Part shown: piece by piece, positions 41,042 through 49,869 of the stretch
Position numbering within the stretch: the first letter of the stretch is position 1
How the letters are laid out: the number at the start of each line of letters is the position of its first letter
From: Peptoniphilus mikwangii
Lineage (GTDB): Bacteria > Bacillota > Clostridia > Tissierellales > Peptoniphilaceae
Reading direction: 5' to 3'
Length of the DNA stretch: 64,000 nt
Assembly (NCBI RefSeq): GCF_000468535.1
Contig: NZ_AUQY01000002.1
Location: forward strand, 124,001-188,000
Position numbers and translations under genes: made by a program
Notes under the pieces: model-generated
What the model was told of the DNA's origin: nothing
Database searches by the model: none
Seen by the model: only the letters and a program-made list of their open reading frames with translations

Positions 41042-41739
41042 TAAATATTTCTAATAGATTAAAAAAAATTTCAGAATATGTGGATAGAAATTCTAAAGTA
41101 GCAGACATAGGCACAGATCATGGATTTGTGCCTGCTTTTTTAGTATCAAATAATATATCCGATTATGTGGTATGTTCAGATATAAGTTTTTCGTCTTTGA
41201 AAAAAAGTGTAGAATTGGTAAAAAAACTTAATTATAGTGATAAAATATTTCCAAGACTTGGAAGCGGCCTTGAAGTAGTAGAGGATGGAGAAGTTGATAC
41301 TGTAATAATAGCCGGAATGGGTGGAAATTTAATTGTAGATTTACTTCATAAAGAAATTTCTAAAGTTAAAAACTTAAAAAAATTAATACTCCAGCCAATG
41401 CAAGGTCAAGAATTTTTAAGGAAATATCTGTATTGTACCGGATATGAAATTTTGGATGAAAATATTGTATATGAAGATGAAAAGTTTTTTGAAATAATAG
41501 TTGTTAAATATACAGGTATAAGAACTGAAGTTAACGAAATCTATTATGAGATTCCGAAATTAATGTATGAAAGAAAAGAAAATATTTTAAAATTATTTTT
41601 AGAAAATAAAATAAAATATAATAAATCAATAATAAAAATTTTAAAAGAAGGTTCTAATACTGATAGGGTCTTAAATAGAATTAGTAAGTTAGAGTCTAAA
41701 AACAAATCTTATGAGGAGCTATTATGGAATATGATGTAA
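41038..41739 (+). CDS. trmK: tRNA (adenine-22-N1)-methyltransferase
   Basis: SAM-dependent enzyme producing m1A22 in tRNA. The N-terminal Rossmann domain carries [23 protein letters not shown]-type region and [14 protein letters not shown]; a C-terminal coiled coil follows, both typical of TrmK. 233 residues. Overlaps rpoD by four bases and the Nif3 gene by 16; rpoD-trmK-nif3 is conserved in Firmicutes. Confidence 0.94.
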   Translation: MINISNRLKKISEYVDRNSKVADIGTDHGFVPAFLVSNNISDYVVCSDISFSSLKKSVELVKKLNYSDKIFPRLGSGLEVVEDGEVDTVIIAGMGGNLIVDLLHKEISKVKNLKKLILQPMQGQEFLRKYLYCTGYEILDENIVYEDEKFFEIIVVKYTGIRTEVNEIYYEIPKLMYERKENILKLFLENKIKYNKSIIKILKEGSNTDRVLNRISKLESKNKSYEELLWNMM

Positions 41740-42512
41740 TCAAATTAATTGAATTTTTAGAAAATTGGGCAAATCCAAGTTTTCAAGAAGAATGGGACAA
41801 TTCGGGATGGCAAATATTATTTGACGAAGAAAAAACCGCTTCGATAGTGGTCGCATTAGATATAGATGATAGAGTAATAGATTTTGCCATTGAAAAAAAC
41901 TCTAAACTAATAATAACTCACCATCCGATGTTTTTTAGAGGAATTAAAAATATAAATTTCAGCAGTTATTTTGGGGAAAATATTTTAAAACTAATAGAAA
42001 ATAAGATAAGTGTATATAGTTCACACACATCTCTTGATATTGCTATAAATGGAGTTAATGATTGTTTAGCGGAATTTTTAGAATTAGATAATTGTGTAGG
42101 ATTATCTGAAATGGAAAATGGATGTTATATTGGTAAAATCGGTACTAATAATAAATTTAATTCATTGGCTGAAATTAAAAATAAATTTGAAGATGAACTA
42201 AAAATTGACAATATAAAATTATATGGAAAATATCCATCTAAATTAGATATTATAGCAATTTGTGGAGGATCAGGTTCAGATTTTATAAGTGATGCGGTAA
42301 AACATAATGCAAATTTGTATATAACAGGAGATATAAAATATCATGATGGACAATATGCATATGAAAATAATATAGCTGTTATGGATATAGGACATTATGG
42401 AAGTGAAAAATTGATAATTGAAAAACTTAGTTATGAGTATAAAAATAAGTTTGAAATTGATGTATATTCACTTACTTCATCTAATTTTGAATTAGAACTT
42501 GATCGAGTTTAA
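41724..42512 (+). CDS. Nif3-like dinuclear metal center protein
   Basis: 262-residue member of the Nif3/YqfO family, hexameric proteins with a two-metal site. ITHHPMFFRG and YITGDIKYHDGQYAYE plus DIGHYGSEKLIIEKL give the metal-binding His/Asp/Glu residues. This is a short version lacking the central insert seen in longer Firmicutes homologues. Some relatives are GTP cyclohydrolase-like, but the role is unproven. Its 3' end contains the rnpB promoter. Confidence 0.9.
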   Translation: MEYDVIKLIEFLENWANPSFQEEWDNSGWQILFDEEKTASIVVALDIDDRVIDFAIEKNSKLIITHHPMFFRGIKNINFSSYFGENILKLIENKISVYSSHTSLDIAINGVNDCLAEFLELDNCVGLSEMENGCYIGKIGTNNKFNSLAEIKNKFEDELKIDNIKLYGKYPSKLDIIAICGGSGSDFISDAVKHNANLYITGDIKYHDGQYAYENNIAVMDIGHYGSEKLIIEKLSYEYKNKFEIDVYSLTSSNFELELDRV

Positions 42513-42527
42513 ATTCAGTGTTAAAAT
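42499..42527 (+). promoter_or_regulatory. Promoter of rnpB
   Basis: TTGATC (42499-42504), 17 bases, TAAAAT (42522-42527) with an extended TG. The predicted start falls at the first base of the RNase P RNA stem. Confidence 0.7.
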
Positions 42528-42532
42528 ATTTT

Positions 42533-42866
42533 AGTAAGTAAATTGGTCAATCGCATCGATAGATGAGGAAAGTCTGCGCTCCATAGAGCAGGATGCCGGT
42601 GAAAGACCGGTGGGGGCAACCCTAAGGAAAGTGCAACAGAGAGATACCGCCTGAAGTTCAGGTAAGGGTGGAAAGGCGAGGTAAGAGCTCACCGGGTTAT
42701 TAGTAATAATAATGCCATGTAAACCCCATTCGGAGCAAGACCAAGATAGGATAAAACAGATGTTGCTCGCATCTGCCGGAAGGTAGGTCGCTTTAATTTA
42801 TTGGTGACAATAAATATAGATAGATGATTGATAAAACAGAACGCAGCTTATAGATTTACTTACTTA
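42533..42866 (+). ncRNA. rnpB: RNase P RNA
   Basis: Catalytic RNA of RNase P, which matures tRNA 5' ends. The conserved core is present: GAGGAAAGTC (near 42567), the CAGGATGCCGG / CCGGTG region, GCAACAGAGAGATACCGCC, GAGGTAAGAGCTCACCG, GTAAACCCC, GAGCAAGACCAA and the 3' ACAGAACGCAGCTTAT. Terminal stem P1 pairs AGTAAGTAAAT (42533-42543) with ATTTACTTACT (42854-42864). About 334 nt. It lies between the Nif3 and NlpC/P60 genes with its own promoter and terminator. Confidence 0.95.
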
Positions 42867-42868
42867 TG

Positions 42869-42930
42869 ATAAAAGATTACAAATAGGTTAAAATTATTTT
42901 AACAAATTTGTAATCTTTTATTGCATTTTT
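42869..42930 (+). terminator. Terminator of rnpB
   Basis: 16-bp perfect stem ATAAAAGATTACAAAT / ATTTGTAATCTTTTAT with a 21-base loop, then tgcattttt. Confidence 0.7.
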
Positions 42931-42949
42931 GTAACCGATTTGTTATACT
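42921..42949 (+). promoter_or_regulatory. Promoter of the NlpC/P60 gene
   Basis: TTGCAT (42921-42926), 17 bases, TATACT (42944-42949) preceded by an extended TGT. Its -35 overlaps the rnpB terminator tail. Confidence 0.7.
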
Positions 42950-42993
42950 TTATTAGAAAGAGATTATATTTTTAACATAAGGAGTGTTACAAA

Positions 42994-43971
42994 TTGTTGA
43001 ATATAAATAAGAAAGTACCTATGGGAGTAATTGCATTATGTGCAGTATCGTTATTTGGACTTAAAGATACCGGTATTTTTATAAGAGACCATGTTCAAAC
43101 TACTTATAGTGGAAATAAAGTTTATTTTGAATTAGGGGAAAAAGCTGAAATAGTAGAAAAAGCAAAAGATGGATACATAGTTGCTAAAGGAAAAGCTCGT
43201 GTTACAATTCCTACAGAAAAAATAGAATTAACAGAAGTTACTACTTCTATATATAAAGTTTCTAAAAATACATCTATAAAAGATAAAGAAGGACAAATTA
43301 TAAGAAATTTATTTTTGGGAGAAGAAGTTGTGTATTTAGCTTTAAGAGGAGAAAATTTCTTAGTTAAATGCAATGACAATGTAGAGGGCGAAGTTGATAA
43401 AAACTGTTTAGAATTAGTGTCTACAACAACTAAAAAAATTGAACCTAAAAAGGCAATTAAAGTTGTTGAGAAAAAAACTAATGTAGTGCAAGTAAATATT
43501 TTATCAAATGAGGAAAAGGAAATACAAAAAGTTGCAACAGCAAAAATTACAACATCTAATGTTGAAAAAGCCAAAGTTGTTGTACCAAATGTTGAAAATG
43601 GAAAAGTTAAGATAATATTAGATTCTGCTTTTGATAAGTTAGGAACAACATATGTATATGGATCTGCAGGAGATGAAGGATATGATTGTTCAGGCTTGAT
43701 ATATGCTGTATATAAAAAGCAAATGGGAATAAATTTACCGAGAAGTTCTTCAGAACAATCAGAGTATGGAATTCAAATTGAAAGAGAAAATCTTCAAGCA
43801 GGAGATTTGGTGTTTTTTAATACTACAGGTGGCGGAGTTTCTCACGTTGGCATATATATAGGAAACGGAGAATTTATTCATGCATCAAGCGGTAAAGGAA
43901 AAGTTGTAGTATCTAATTTAAATGAAAAATACTATGATTCTCATTATGTAAATGCAACAAGAGTGTTATAA
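42994..43971 (+). CDS. Secreted NlpC/P60 cell-wall endopeptidase
   Basis: 325-residue cell-wall hydrolase. N-terminal hydrophobic signal/anchor (~8-22), two SH3-like repeats (about 35-80 and 85-142), a Lys/Val/Thr-rich linker (~145-205), then an NlpC/P60 domain with catalytic Cys about 232 (GYDCSGLIYAVY), His about 284 (SHVGIYIGNG) and His about 296 (FIHASS). It likely cleaves peptide stems of peptidoglycan during growth. TTG start at 42994 behind aaggag (10-base gap). Single-gene transcript with own promoter and terminator. Confidence 0.9.
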   Translation: MLNINKKVPMGVIALCAVSLFGLKDTGIFIRDHVQTTYSGNKVYFELGEKAEIVEKAKDGYIVAKGKARVTIPTEKIELTEVTTSIYKVSKNTSIKDKEGQIIRNLFLGEEVVYLALRGENFLVKCNDNVEGEVDKNCLELVSTTTKKIEPKKAIKVVEKKTNVVQVNILSNEEKEIQKVATAKITTSNVEKAKVVVPNVENGKVKIILDSAFDKLGTTYVYGSAGDEGYDCSGLIYAVYKKQMGINLPRSSSEQSEYGIQIERENLQAGDLVFFNTTGGGVSHVGIYIGNGEFIHASSGKGKVVVSNLNEKYYDSHYVNATRVL

Positions 43972-43978
43972 AATACAA

Positions 43979-44008
43979 AAACCTAAGGATTAGCCTTAGG
44001 TTTTTTTG
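43979..44008 (+). terminator. Terminator of the NlpC/P60 gene
   Basis: AAACCTAAGG / CCTTAGGTTT, 10-bp perfect stem, 5-base loop, T7 tail. Confidence 0.88.
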
Positions 44009-44029
44009 TTTAAAAAATTGTTAAAAGAC

Positions 44030-44058
44030 TTGAACACTTAATAAATACTTGATATTAT
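44030..44058 (+). promoter_or_regulatory. Promoter of topA
   Basis: TTGAAC (44030-44035), 17 bases, TATTAT (44053-44058) with extended TGA. Confidence 0.7.
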
Positions 44059-44092
44059 AACATAAATGAAAAATGTTTAAGGAAGTGTAATA

Positions 44093-46156
44093 TTGGCTAA
44101 AAATTTAGTTATAGTTGAGTCACCTACTAAGGCTAAAACTATTAAAAAAATGCTTGGAAGTACTTATAAAGTTGTAGCATCGGTAGGACATATAAGAGAT
44201 TTGCCTAAAAGTAAACTTGGAATAGATGTTGATAATAATTTCGAGCCCAGCTATATAAATATTAGAGGCAAGGGAGATATTATTAAAGGATTAAAAAAAG
44301 ATGCTAAAGAAGCAGATCATATATATTTGGCAACTGACCCTGATAGAGAAGGGGAAGCTATTTCATGGCATTTAAGTAATATACTTAATCTTGATTCAAA
44401 TAGTAAGAATAGAGTAACATTTAATGAAATAACAAAAGAAACTGTAAAAAGACAAATTAAAAATCCACGTTTGATAGATATGGATCTTGTTAATGCACAA
44501 CAAGCAAGGAGAGTTTTAGATAGACTTGCGGGATATAAAATAAGTCCATTGCTTTGGAAGAAGATAAAAAGCGGTTTGTCTGCCGGAAGAGTGCAGTCTG
44601 TTGTTTTAAAAGCTATATGTGATAGAGAACAGGAAATAGAAGAATTCGAAGCTGAAGAATACTGGACAATTGAAGCTACCCTAAAAAAGGGAAGAAGTAA
44701 ATTTTCGTCTAAATACTATGGAACAATAGAAAATGGCAAACAGATAAAACGTGAAATAAAAACGGAAAAAGAGTCTTTAGATATATTAAATAATATTGAC
44801 AAAGATAATTTTATTGTAGAAGAAAAAAAGAGCGGCGTGAGAAAAAAATCATCTTCTCCTCCTTTTACTACATCTACAATGCAACAAGAAGCATCTAAAA
44901 AGTTGAATTTTTCTACAAAAAAAACAATGATTGTGGCACAAAGTTTATATGAAGGTATAGATATTCCGCATGAAGGATCTGTGGGATTAATAACTTATAT
45001 GAGAACAGATTCTACAAGAATGTCAGATGAAGCTCAAAATAGCGTACTTAAATTTATAAGTGATGAATATGGGGATAATTACCTATATAAAAATAATGCT
45101 AAAGTTAGTAAAAGTAATATTCAAGATGCTCATGAGTGTATAAGACCTACAGATGTGAATAGGACACCAAACTTATTGAAAGATTCACTTTCTAAAGATG
45201 AATTTAAATTATATTCTTTAATTTGGAAAAGATTTGTTGCATCACAAATGCAACCTGCAATTTATGATACGATGAGTCTCAATATAATTTCAAATAATGA
45301 AGTATTTAAGTCATCCGGTTCGCAAATAAAGTTTGATGGATTTTTAAGAGTATATGAATTTTCAACTGAAAAAGATGATATATTGCCTAATTTAGAGGTC
45401 GGCGATAAGCTGAAATGTGCGACAATTGAAAATATTCAACATTTTACACAACCTGTTGCAAGGTATAATGAGGCAACTTTAATTAAATTTTTGGAAGAAA
45501 GAGCTATAGGAAGGCCGTCTACTTATGCACCGATAATAAGTACATTACTTTCAAGATATTATGTTGTGATAGAAGATAAAAAAATACTTCCAACTGAACT
45601 TGGGATAACGGTTAATGAAATTTTGTGTGATAATTTTTCTGATTTAATAAATGAGCAGTTTACTGCTAATATGGAAGCTGATCTTGATAAAATAGCTGAT
45701 GGTGAATTAGAATGGAGAAATTTAATAAGGAATTTTTATGTTAAACTTGAAGAAGATTTAAAAATAGCTGACAGTAAAATTGAAAAAATTGAAATTCGTG
45801 ATGAAGAAACCGATATAAAGTGTGAAAAATGTGGCAGGAATATGGTAATAAAGATGGGAAGATATGGAAAATTTTTAGCATGTCCCGGATTTCCTGAATG
45901 TAGAAATACTAAATCATTAGTTGAAAAAATTGGTTTAAAATGTCCTAAATGTGGAGGAGATATTGTAATAAAAAGAAGTAAAAAAGGAAGAGTATTTTAC
46001 GGATGTGACAATTTTCCAAAATGTGATTTTGTAACGTGGAATAAACCTATAGATAAGATTTGTCCTAAATGTGGAGAAGTTTTAACAGAAGTAGTAACCA
46101 AAAAGGGCAATTTGATAAAATGTAGCAATAAAGATTGTAATTATGTTGAAAAGTAA
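44093..46156 (+). CDS. topA: DNA topoisomerase I
   Basis: Relaxes negative supercoils. Toprim domain (NLVIVESPTKAKTIKKML, TDPDREGEAISWH), catalytic Tyr about 302 in GLITYMRTDSTRMS, and three C-terminal zinc fingers (CEKCG...C, CPKCGGD...C, CPKCGEV...C) in residues ~578-685. 687 residues. TTG start at 44093 after aaggaagtg. Its stop touches the pilus operon, so the pilus genes may be cotranscribed with topA. Confidence 0.97.
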   Translation: MAKNLVIVESPTKAKTIKKMLGSTYKVVASVGHIRDLPKSKLGIDVDNNFEPSYINIRGKGDIIKGLKKDAKEADHIYLATDPDREGEAISWHLSNILNLDSNSKNRVTFNEITKETVKRQIKNPRLIDMDLVNAQQARRVLDRLAGYKISPLLWKKIKSGLSAGRVQSVVLKAICDREQEIEEFEAEEYWTIEATLKKGRSKFSSKYYGTIENGKQIKREIKTEKESLDILNNIDKDNFIVEEKKSGVRKKSSSPPFTTSTMQQEASKKLNFSTKKTMIVAQSLYEGIDIPHEGSVGLITYMRTDSTRMSDEAQNSVLKFISDEYGDNYLYKNNAKVSKSNIQDAHECIRPTDVNRTPNLLKDSLSKDEFKLYSLIWKRFVASQMQPAIYDTMSLNIISNNEVFKSSGSQIKFDGFLRVYEFSTEKDDILPNLEVGDKLKCATIENIQHFTQPVARYNEATLIKFLEERAIGRPSTYAPIISTLLSRYYVVIEDKKILPTELGITVNEILCDNFSDLINEQFTANMEADLDKIADGELEWRNLIRNFYVKLEEDLKIADSKIEKIEIRDEETDIKCEKCGRNMVIKMGRYGKFLACPGFPECRNTKSLVEKIGLKCPKCGGDIVIKRSKKGRVFYGCDNFPKCDFVTWNKPIDKICPKCGEVLTEVVTKKGNLIKCSNKDCNYVEK

Positions 46157-46167
46157 TGGAGATTAAT

Positions 46168-47619
46168 ATGAACTTTATATCTGATAATGTTATTGGTATT
46201 GTAAATAAAGATATTTCTATGAAATACAATGTAGTTCCTAAATTAGAAAATAATAGTAATATCGTATTCTGGTCAACTGAAATTGATCAGAATACACAGC
46301 TATATTTGGAGATACTTTTGAATAAAACCATAACATTTGAAATTTGTAGTGATGAAGAATTAATTAATCATAGGAAGAGTGTATATTCTGTTTCTGATAT
46401 GTCCATACTTAAAAGTTCACTTGAAAATTTTGAATCTAGAGTAGAAATAGAAAGTGGAGAATTAGAACTTGGAGAAAAATCCAAAGTATCTGAATTTTTA
46501 AATAATATTATTTTTTATGCAATAGAAAATAAATGTTCTGATATACATATTGATGGACTTGTAAATTCATCGCTCATTAGAGTTAGAATTGATGGAATTT
46601 TAATGGACTTATTTGAGATAAAAAAGAGTGTAATTAAATTTATAATAAATAGAATTAAAGTTCTCAGTAATTTAGATTATACTGTAAAAAATATACCACA
46701 AGACGGAAGGTTTAGTTTTAATTACTTAGGAAAGAGTATTGATATAAGAGTTGCAATAACTCCAACAATATATTCTGAAAAAGTAGTGCTTAGGATTTTA
46801 GATAGAGAAAACGTTTTATTTACTAAGAAGGGAATCGGATTACATGGAGATAAACTAAAAGCTGTAGAAACTCTAATTAAGCAGCCCAATGGTCTGATAT
46901 TGGTATGTGGTCCTACCGGTAGCGGAAAAACATCTACACTGTATACTTTACTTAAATCAATTCAAAGTGAGGATATAAATATACTTACTATAGAAGATCC
47001 TGTTGAATATAAAATTGAAGGTATAAATCAGTTAGAAATAAATGAGAAAGTCGGATTTGATTTTAATTCAGGTCTTAAGACAATATTAAGACTTGATCCG
47101 GATAAAATAATGGTTGGTGAAATAAGAGATACAGAAACGGCAAGTACATCTCTTAGAGCCTCAATAACAGGACATTTAGTGCTCAGTACACTACACACTA
47201 ATGATAGTCCGTCAGCAATATATAGATTAAAGGATATGGGAATAGAAAGTTATCTAATATCTGCCGGGATTATAGGAATAATTTCACAAAGATTAGTAAG
47301 AAAACTTTGTGATTGTAAAATTAAAGAGAAAAAATATATAGATATATTTGATGAAGAAATGGAAATATATAAAAAATGCGGTTGTCCTAAATGTGCCAAT
47401 AGCGGATATGCTGGAAGAAAAGCGGTGTTTGAAATATTAATTTTGGATGATGAATTGAAAGAAGCTCTAAATTCATCTATAAGTTTAACTGAATTTAGAA
47501 AGTTATGTAAAAAACATAATATGATTTCTTTAAAAGAATCTATGAAAGAGTTGTTACTTGAAGGAATTACATCTTTGGATGAGGTATATAAAAATATAAT
47601 TACTATAGGTGACTTATGA
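46168..47619 (+). CDS. Type II secretion/type IV pilus assembly ATPase
   Basis: GspE/PilB-type hexameric ATPase that powers pilus polymerisation. Short N-terminal domain (~1-100), Walker A about 248-255 (GPTGSGKT), Asp box and Walker B (IMVGEIRDTETA), His box (HLVLSTLHTNDS) and a zinc-binding cysteine set (CDC...CGCPKC). 483 residues. ATG 46168 with ggag six bases upstream is preferred to ATG 46156, which overlaps the topA stop and has no ribosome site. First gene of a compact five-gene pilus operon. Confidence 0.92.
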   Translation: MNFISDNVIGIVNKDISMKYNVVPKLENNSNIVFWSTEIDQNTQLYLEILLNKTITFEICSDEELINHRKSVYSVSDMSILKSSLENFESRVEIESGELELGEKSKVSEFLNNIIFYAIENKCSDIHIDGLVNSSLIRVRIDGILMDLFEIKKSVIKFIINRIKVLSNLDYTVKNIPQDGRFSFNYLGKSIDIRVAITPTIYSEKVVLRILDRENVLFTKKGIGLHGDKLKAVETLIKQPNGLILVCGPTGSGKTSTLYTLLKSIQSEDINILTIEDPVEYKIEGINQLEINEKVGFDFNSGLKTILRLDPDKIMVGEIRDTETASTSLRASITGHLVLSTLHTNDSPSAIYRLKDMGIESYLISAGIIGIISQRLVRKLCDCKIKEKKYIDIFDEEMEIYKKCGCPKCANSGYAGRKAVFEILILDDELKEALNSSISLTEFRKLCKKHNMISLKESMKELLLEGITSLDEVYKNIITIGDL

Positions 47620-48797
47620 TTTTTAAATACAAAGCATTGGATTTTAAAGATAATTTAATAGAAGATAGACTTGAGGCAAATTCAGAAAAAGAGGCTATAT
47701 CAATTTTAAGAAGTAGAAATCTTAGACCTATTAAGATTGTTGAGATAAATAAAATTAATGTGGATATAGTATTAAAGAGAAGAACATTTAATAATGAAGA
47801 TTTGCATATTTTATTATATCAACTATATGTATTGGTTAATGCAAAAAATACAATTCCATCTGCATTTAGAGTATTATTGAAAAGTTATAGCGGTAAAAAG
47901 AATAAGATTTTAAAAAAAGTATATCAAGACTTACTTTCGGCGAAACCGTTAAGCGATGCCTTAAAAGAAAGTAGAGAATTTCCAAATCTAGTTGTAAATA
48001 TGATAGGAGTTGGAGAAAATTCATCTAATATGATACTAATATTAAAAAATTTGTCGGAATATTATTTAAATAAAGTTAAGCTTGATAAAAAAATAAGAAA
48101 TGCTTTATCATATCCGACTTTATTATTTGTGGTTACATTTTTTATAGTGAATTTTTTAATGTTAAATATATTACCTACATTTGCAGAAGTTTTTAAAAAT
48201 TCCGGTGCAGAGCTTCCGTATATTACACAGATATTGATTAATATATCCACATTTATAAATAAGAACATTATTATAATAATTTTAAATTTTTTAATTGCCA
48301 TTCTTTTATTAGAAGTATTTTTTAAAACTTATAGGGGAAGGTACACATTAGATAAAATTAAGTTAAAGAATAAATTTTATAAGACAATAATTGTTAAGAG
48401 ATTTGTAAATATGCTTAACTATTTAATATCGTCCAAAGCTACAATGTCTAACTCTCTTGAAATAATAATAGATTCAACAGAAAATTTTGTTGTAAAGGAA
48501 CATATAAAAAATGCAATTAGAGATTTGTATGATGGAATAAGTTTATCAGATTCATTGAGAAATACGGGATTGTTTTCTGAAGCGGCATTATCTATGTTAA
48601 ACATAGGAGAAGAAACTTCTGAGCTCGATAATATTCTTAGAGCATTAGATGATTATTATGAGCATGAAATATATTTTAAAAGTCAAAAATATGTTTCGCT
48701 TGTAGAACCGATAATCATATTAGTATTATCTATATTTGTTGGATTCATAGTAATTTCAATTGCAATGCCTATGTTTGATTTAGTTAATAGAATTTAA
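47616..48797 (+). CDS. Type IV pilus/type II secretion platform protein (PilC/GspF)
   Basis: Inner-membrane platform. Two GspF domains (~60-185 and ~260-385) with the motifs KLDKKIRNALSYPTLLF and the final EPIIILVLSIFVGFIVISIA, and three membrane helices (about 168-190, 215-235, 362-385). 393 residues. Overlaps the ATPase gene by four bases. The N-terminal sequence IFKYKALD is a usual GspF start. Confidence 0.9.
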   Translation: MIFKYKALDFKDNLIEDRLEANSEKEAISILRSRNLRPIKIVEINKINVDIVLKRRTFNNEDLHILLYQLYVLVNAKNTIPSAFRVLLKSYSGKKNKILKKVYQDLLSAKPLSDALKESREFPNLVVNMIGVGENSSNMILILKNLSEYYLNKVKLDKKIRNALSYPTLLFVVTFFIVNFLMLNILPTFAEVFKNSGAELPYITQILINISTFINKNIIIIILNFLIAILLLEVFFKTYRGRYTLDKIKLKNKFYKTIIVKRFVNMLNYLISSKATMSNSLEIIIDSTENFVVKEHIKNAIRDLYDGISLSDSLRNTGLFSEAALSMLNIGEETSELDNILRALDDYYEHEIYFKSQKYVSLVEPIIILVLSIFVGFIVISIAMPMFDLVNRI

Positions 48798-48808
48798 GGA
48801 GGTTTTTT

Positions 48809-49168
48809 ATGAAAAAATTAAAAGGATTTACATTGGTTGAATTAGTTGTAGTTATTGCAATAATTTTAATTTTGGTATCTATAGCAGTTCCTAAATATGA
48901 AAAATCAAATTTATCAGCACAAGCAGCGGCTCACAATGTGAATGTAAAAGAAATAAAAAATGCAGCTATTTTATATCTCATAGAACATCCTAACGAAAAA
49001 AATGTAACTATAGAAAAACTATCAGATTATTTTGAAAATGGAATTCCAAAACCGGCTAAAGCTCTAAATCAGGAAAATTTTCAAATAAGTGTTGATGATA
49101 ATTCAAATATAACAGTAACTCCCGGAACTGTTAAAGTTAATGGGAAAAATCTTGAAGTGGAGAAGTAA
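48809..49168 (+). CDS. Type IV prepilin (ComGC/major pilin type)
   Basis: 119-residue prepilin. MKKLKGFTLVELVVVIAIIL is a class III signal: cleavage after Gly6 with Phe7 methylated and Glu at +5. The helix continues to ~30, then a small hydrophilic C-terminal domain without cysteines. It is the only pilin in the operon. RBS aaggaggttt is the strongest here, fitting a major subunit. Could be a pilus subunit or a competence pseudopilin. Confidence 0.9.
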   Translation: MKKLKGFTLVELVVVIAIILILVSIAVPKYEKSNLSAQAAAHNVNVKEIKNAAILYLIEHPNEKNVTIEKLSDYFENGIPKPAKALNQENFQISVDDNSNITVTPGTVKVNGKNLEVEK

Positions 49169-49869
49169 TGTTATACATAATAGTTTTTATTTTTGGAAGT
49201 ATTTTGGGCTCTGCAATAGGAGCCTATATTTATAGGAGAAAAAATTTAAAAAGCTTTTTAATCGGACGATCAAAATGTGAAATTTGCGGTAAAAAAATTC
49301 CCTTTTATTATAATATTCCAATACTGTCATATATTATTTTAAAAGGAAAATGTAAAAATTGTAAAAATAAAATACATGTATATATTTTTATGTGTGAAAT
49401 TATAATGGCGATATTAACTACTATATTGTATATTAATTATGGATTTCAATTTAAGTTTTTATTGAGGTTATTAGAATTAATTTTATTATTAATAATTTCT
49501 GTTACAGATATTAGAGAAAAAGCAGTATATACAATTGATATTTTTGCATTATTTTCAACTGAATTTTTTATTAAAATTTATTATGGAGATGTTATGTTAA
49601 ATAGCATTAAGATGATGGTTTTGCTTGGAATGATTTATTTTTTAATATATTATTTGTCAAAAGCAATGGGAGAGGCAGATGTTATTTTAGGAGCAGTATC
49701 AGGATTTTTTGCTACAAATTTTTATGAAGTTTTTAAAATCTTTAGAAATAGTTTTATGGTTGCGGCATTTGTAGTAATATTATTAGTATTTTTAAAAAAT
49801 AAAGGAGCAAAAGAGAAAATAGCATTTTGTCCATATATAGCAATAAGTATATTAATGGTGATAATATGA
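49168..49869 (+). CDS. Prepilin peptidase
   Basis: Membrane aspartyl protease/methylase processing the prepilin. Cytoplasmic N-terminal zinc domain CEICGKKIPFYYNIPILSY and CKNCKNK (two CxxC), then several membrane helices with aspartates in SVTDIREKAVY and MGEADVILGA. 233 residues. ATG shares a base with the pilin stop codon. No clear separate ribosome site, so coupling with the pilin gene is likely. Confidence 0.88.
   Translation: MLYIIVFIFGSILGSAIGAYIYRRKNLKSFLIGRSKCEICGKKIPFYYNIPILSYIILKGKCKNCKNKIHVYIFMCEIIMAILTTILYINYGFQFKFLLRLLELILLLIISVTDIREKAVYTIDIFALFSTEFFIKIYYGDVMLNSIKMMVLLGMIYFLIYYLSKAMGEADVILGAVSGFFATNFYEVFKIFRNSFMVAAFVVILLVFLKNKGAKEKIAFCPYIAISILMVII

Noticed and set aside
46156-46167. 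Earlier start for the pilus ATPase at 46156
   Set aside because: It overlaps the topA stop and has no ribosome site, while ATG 46168 has ggag six bases upstream.
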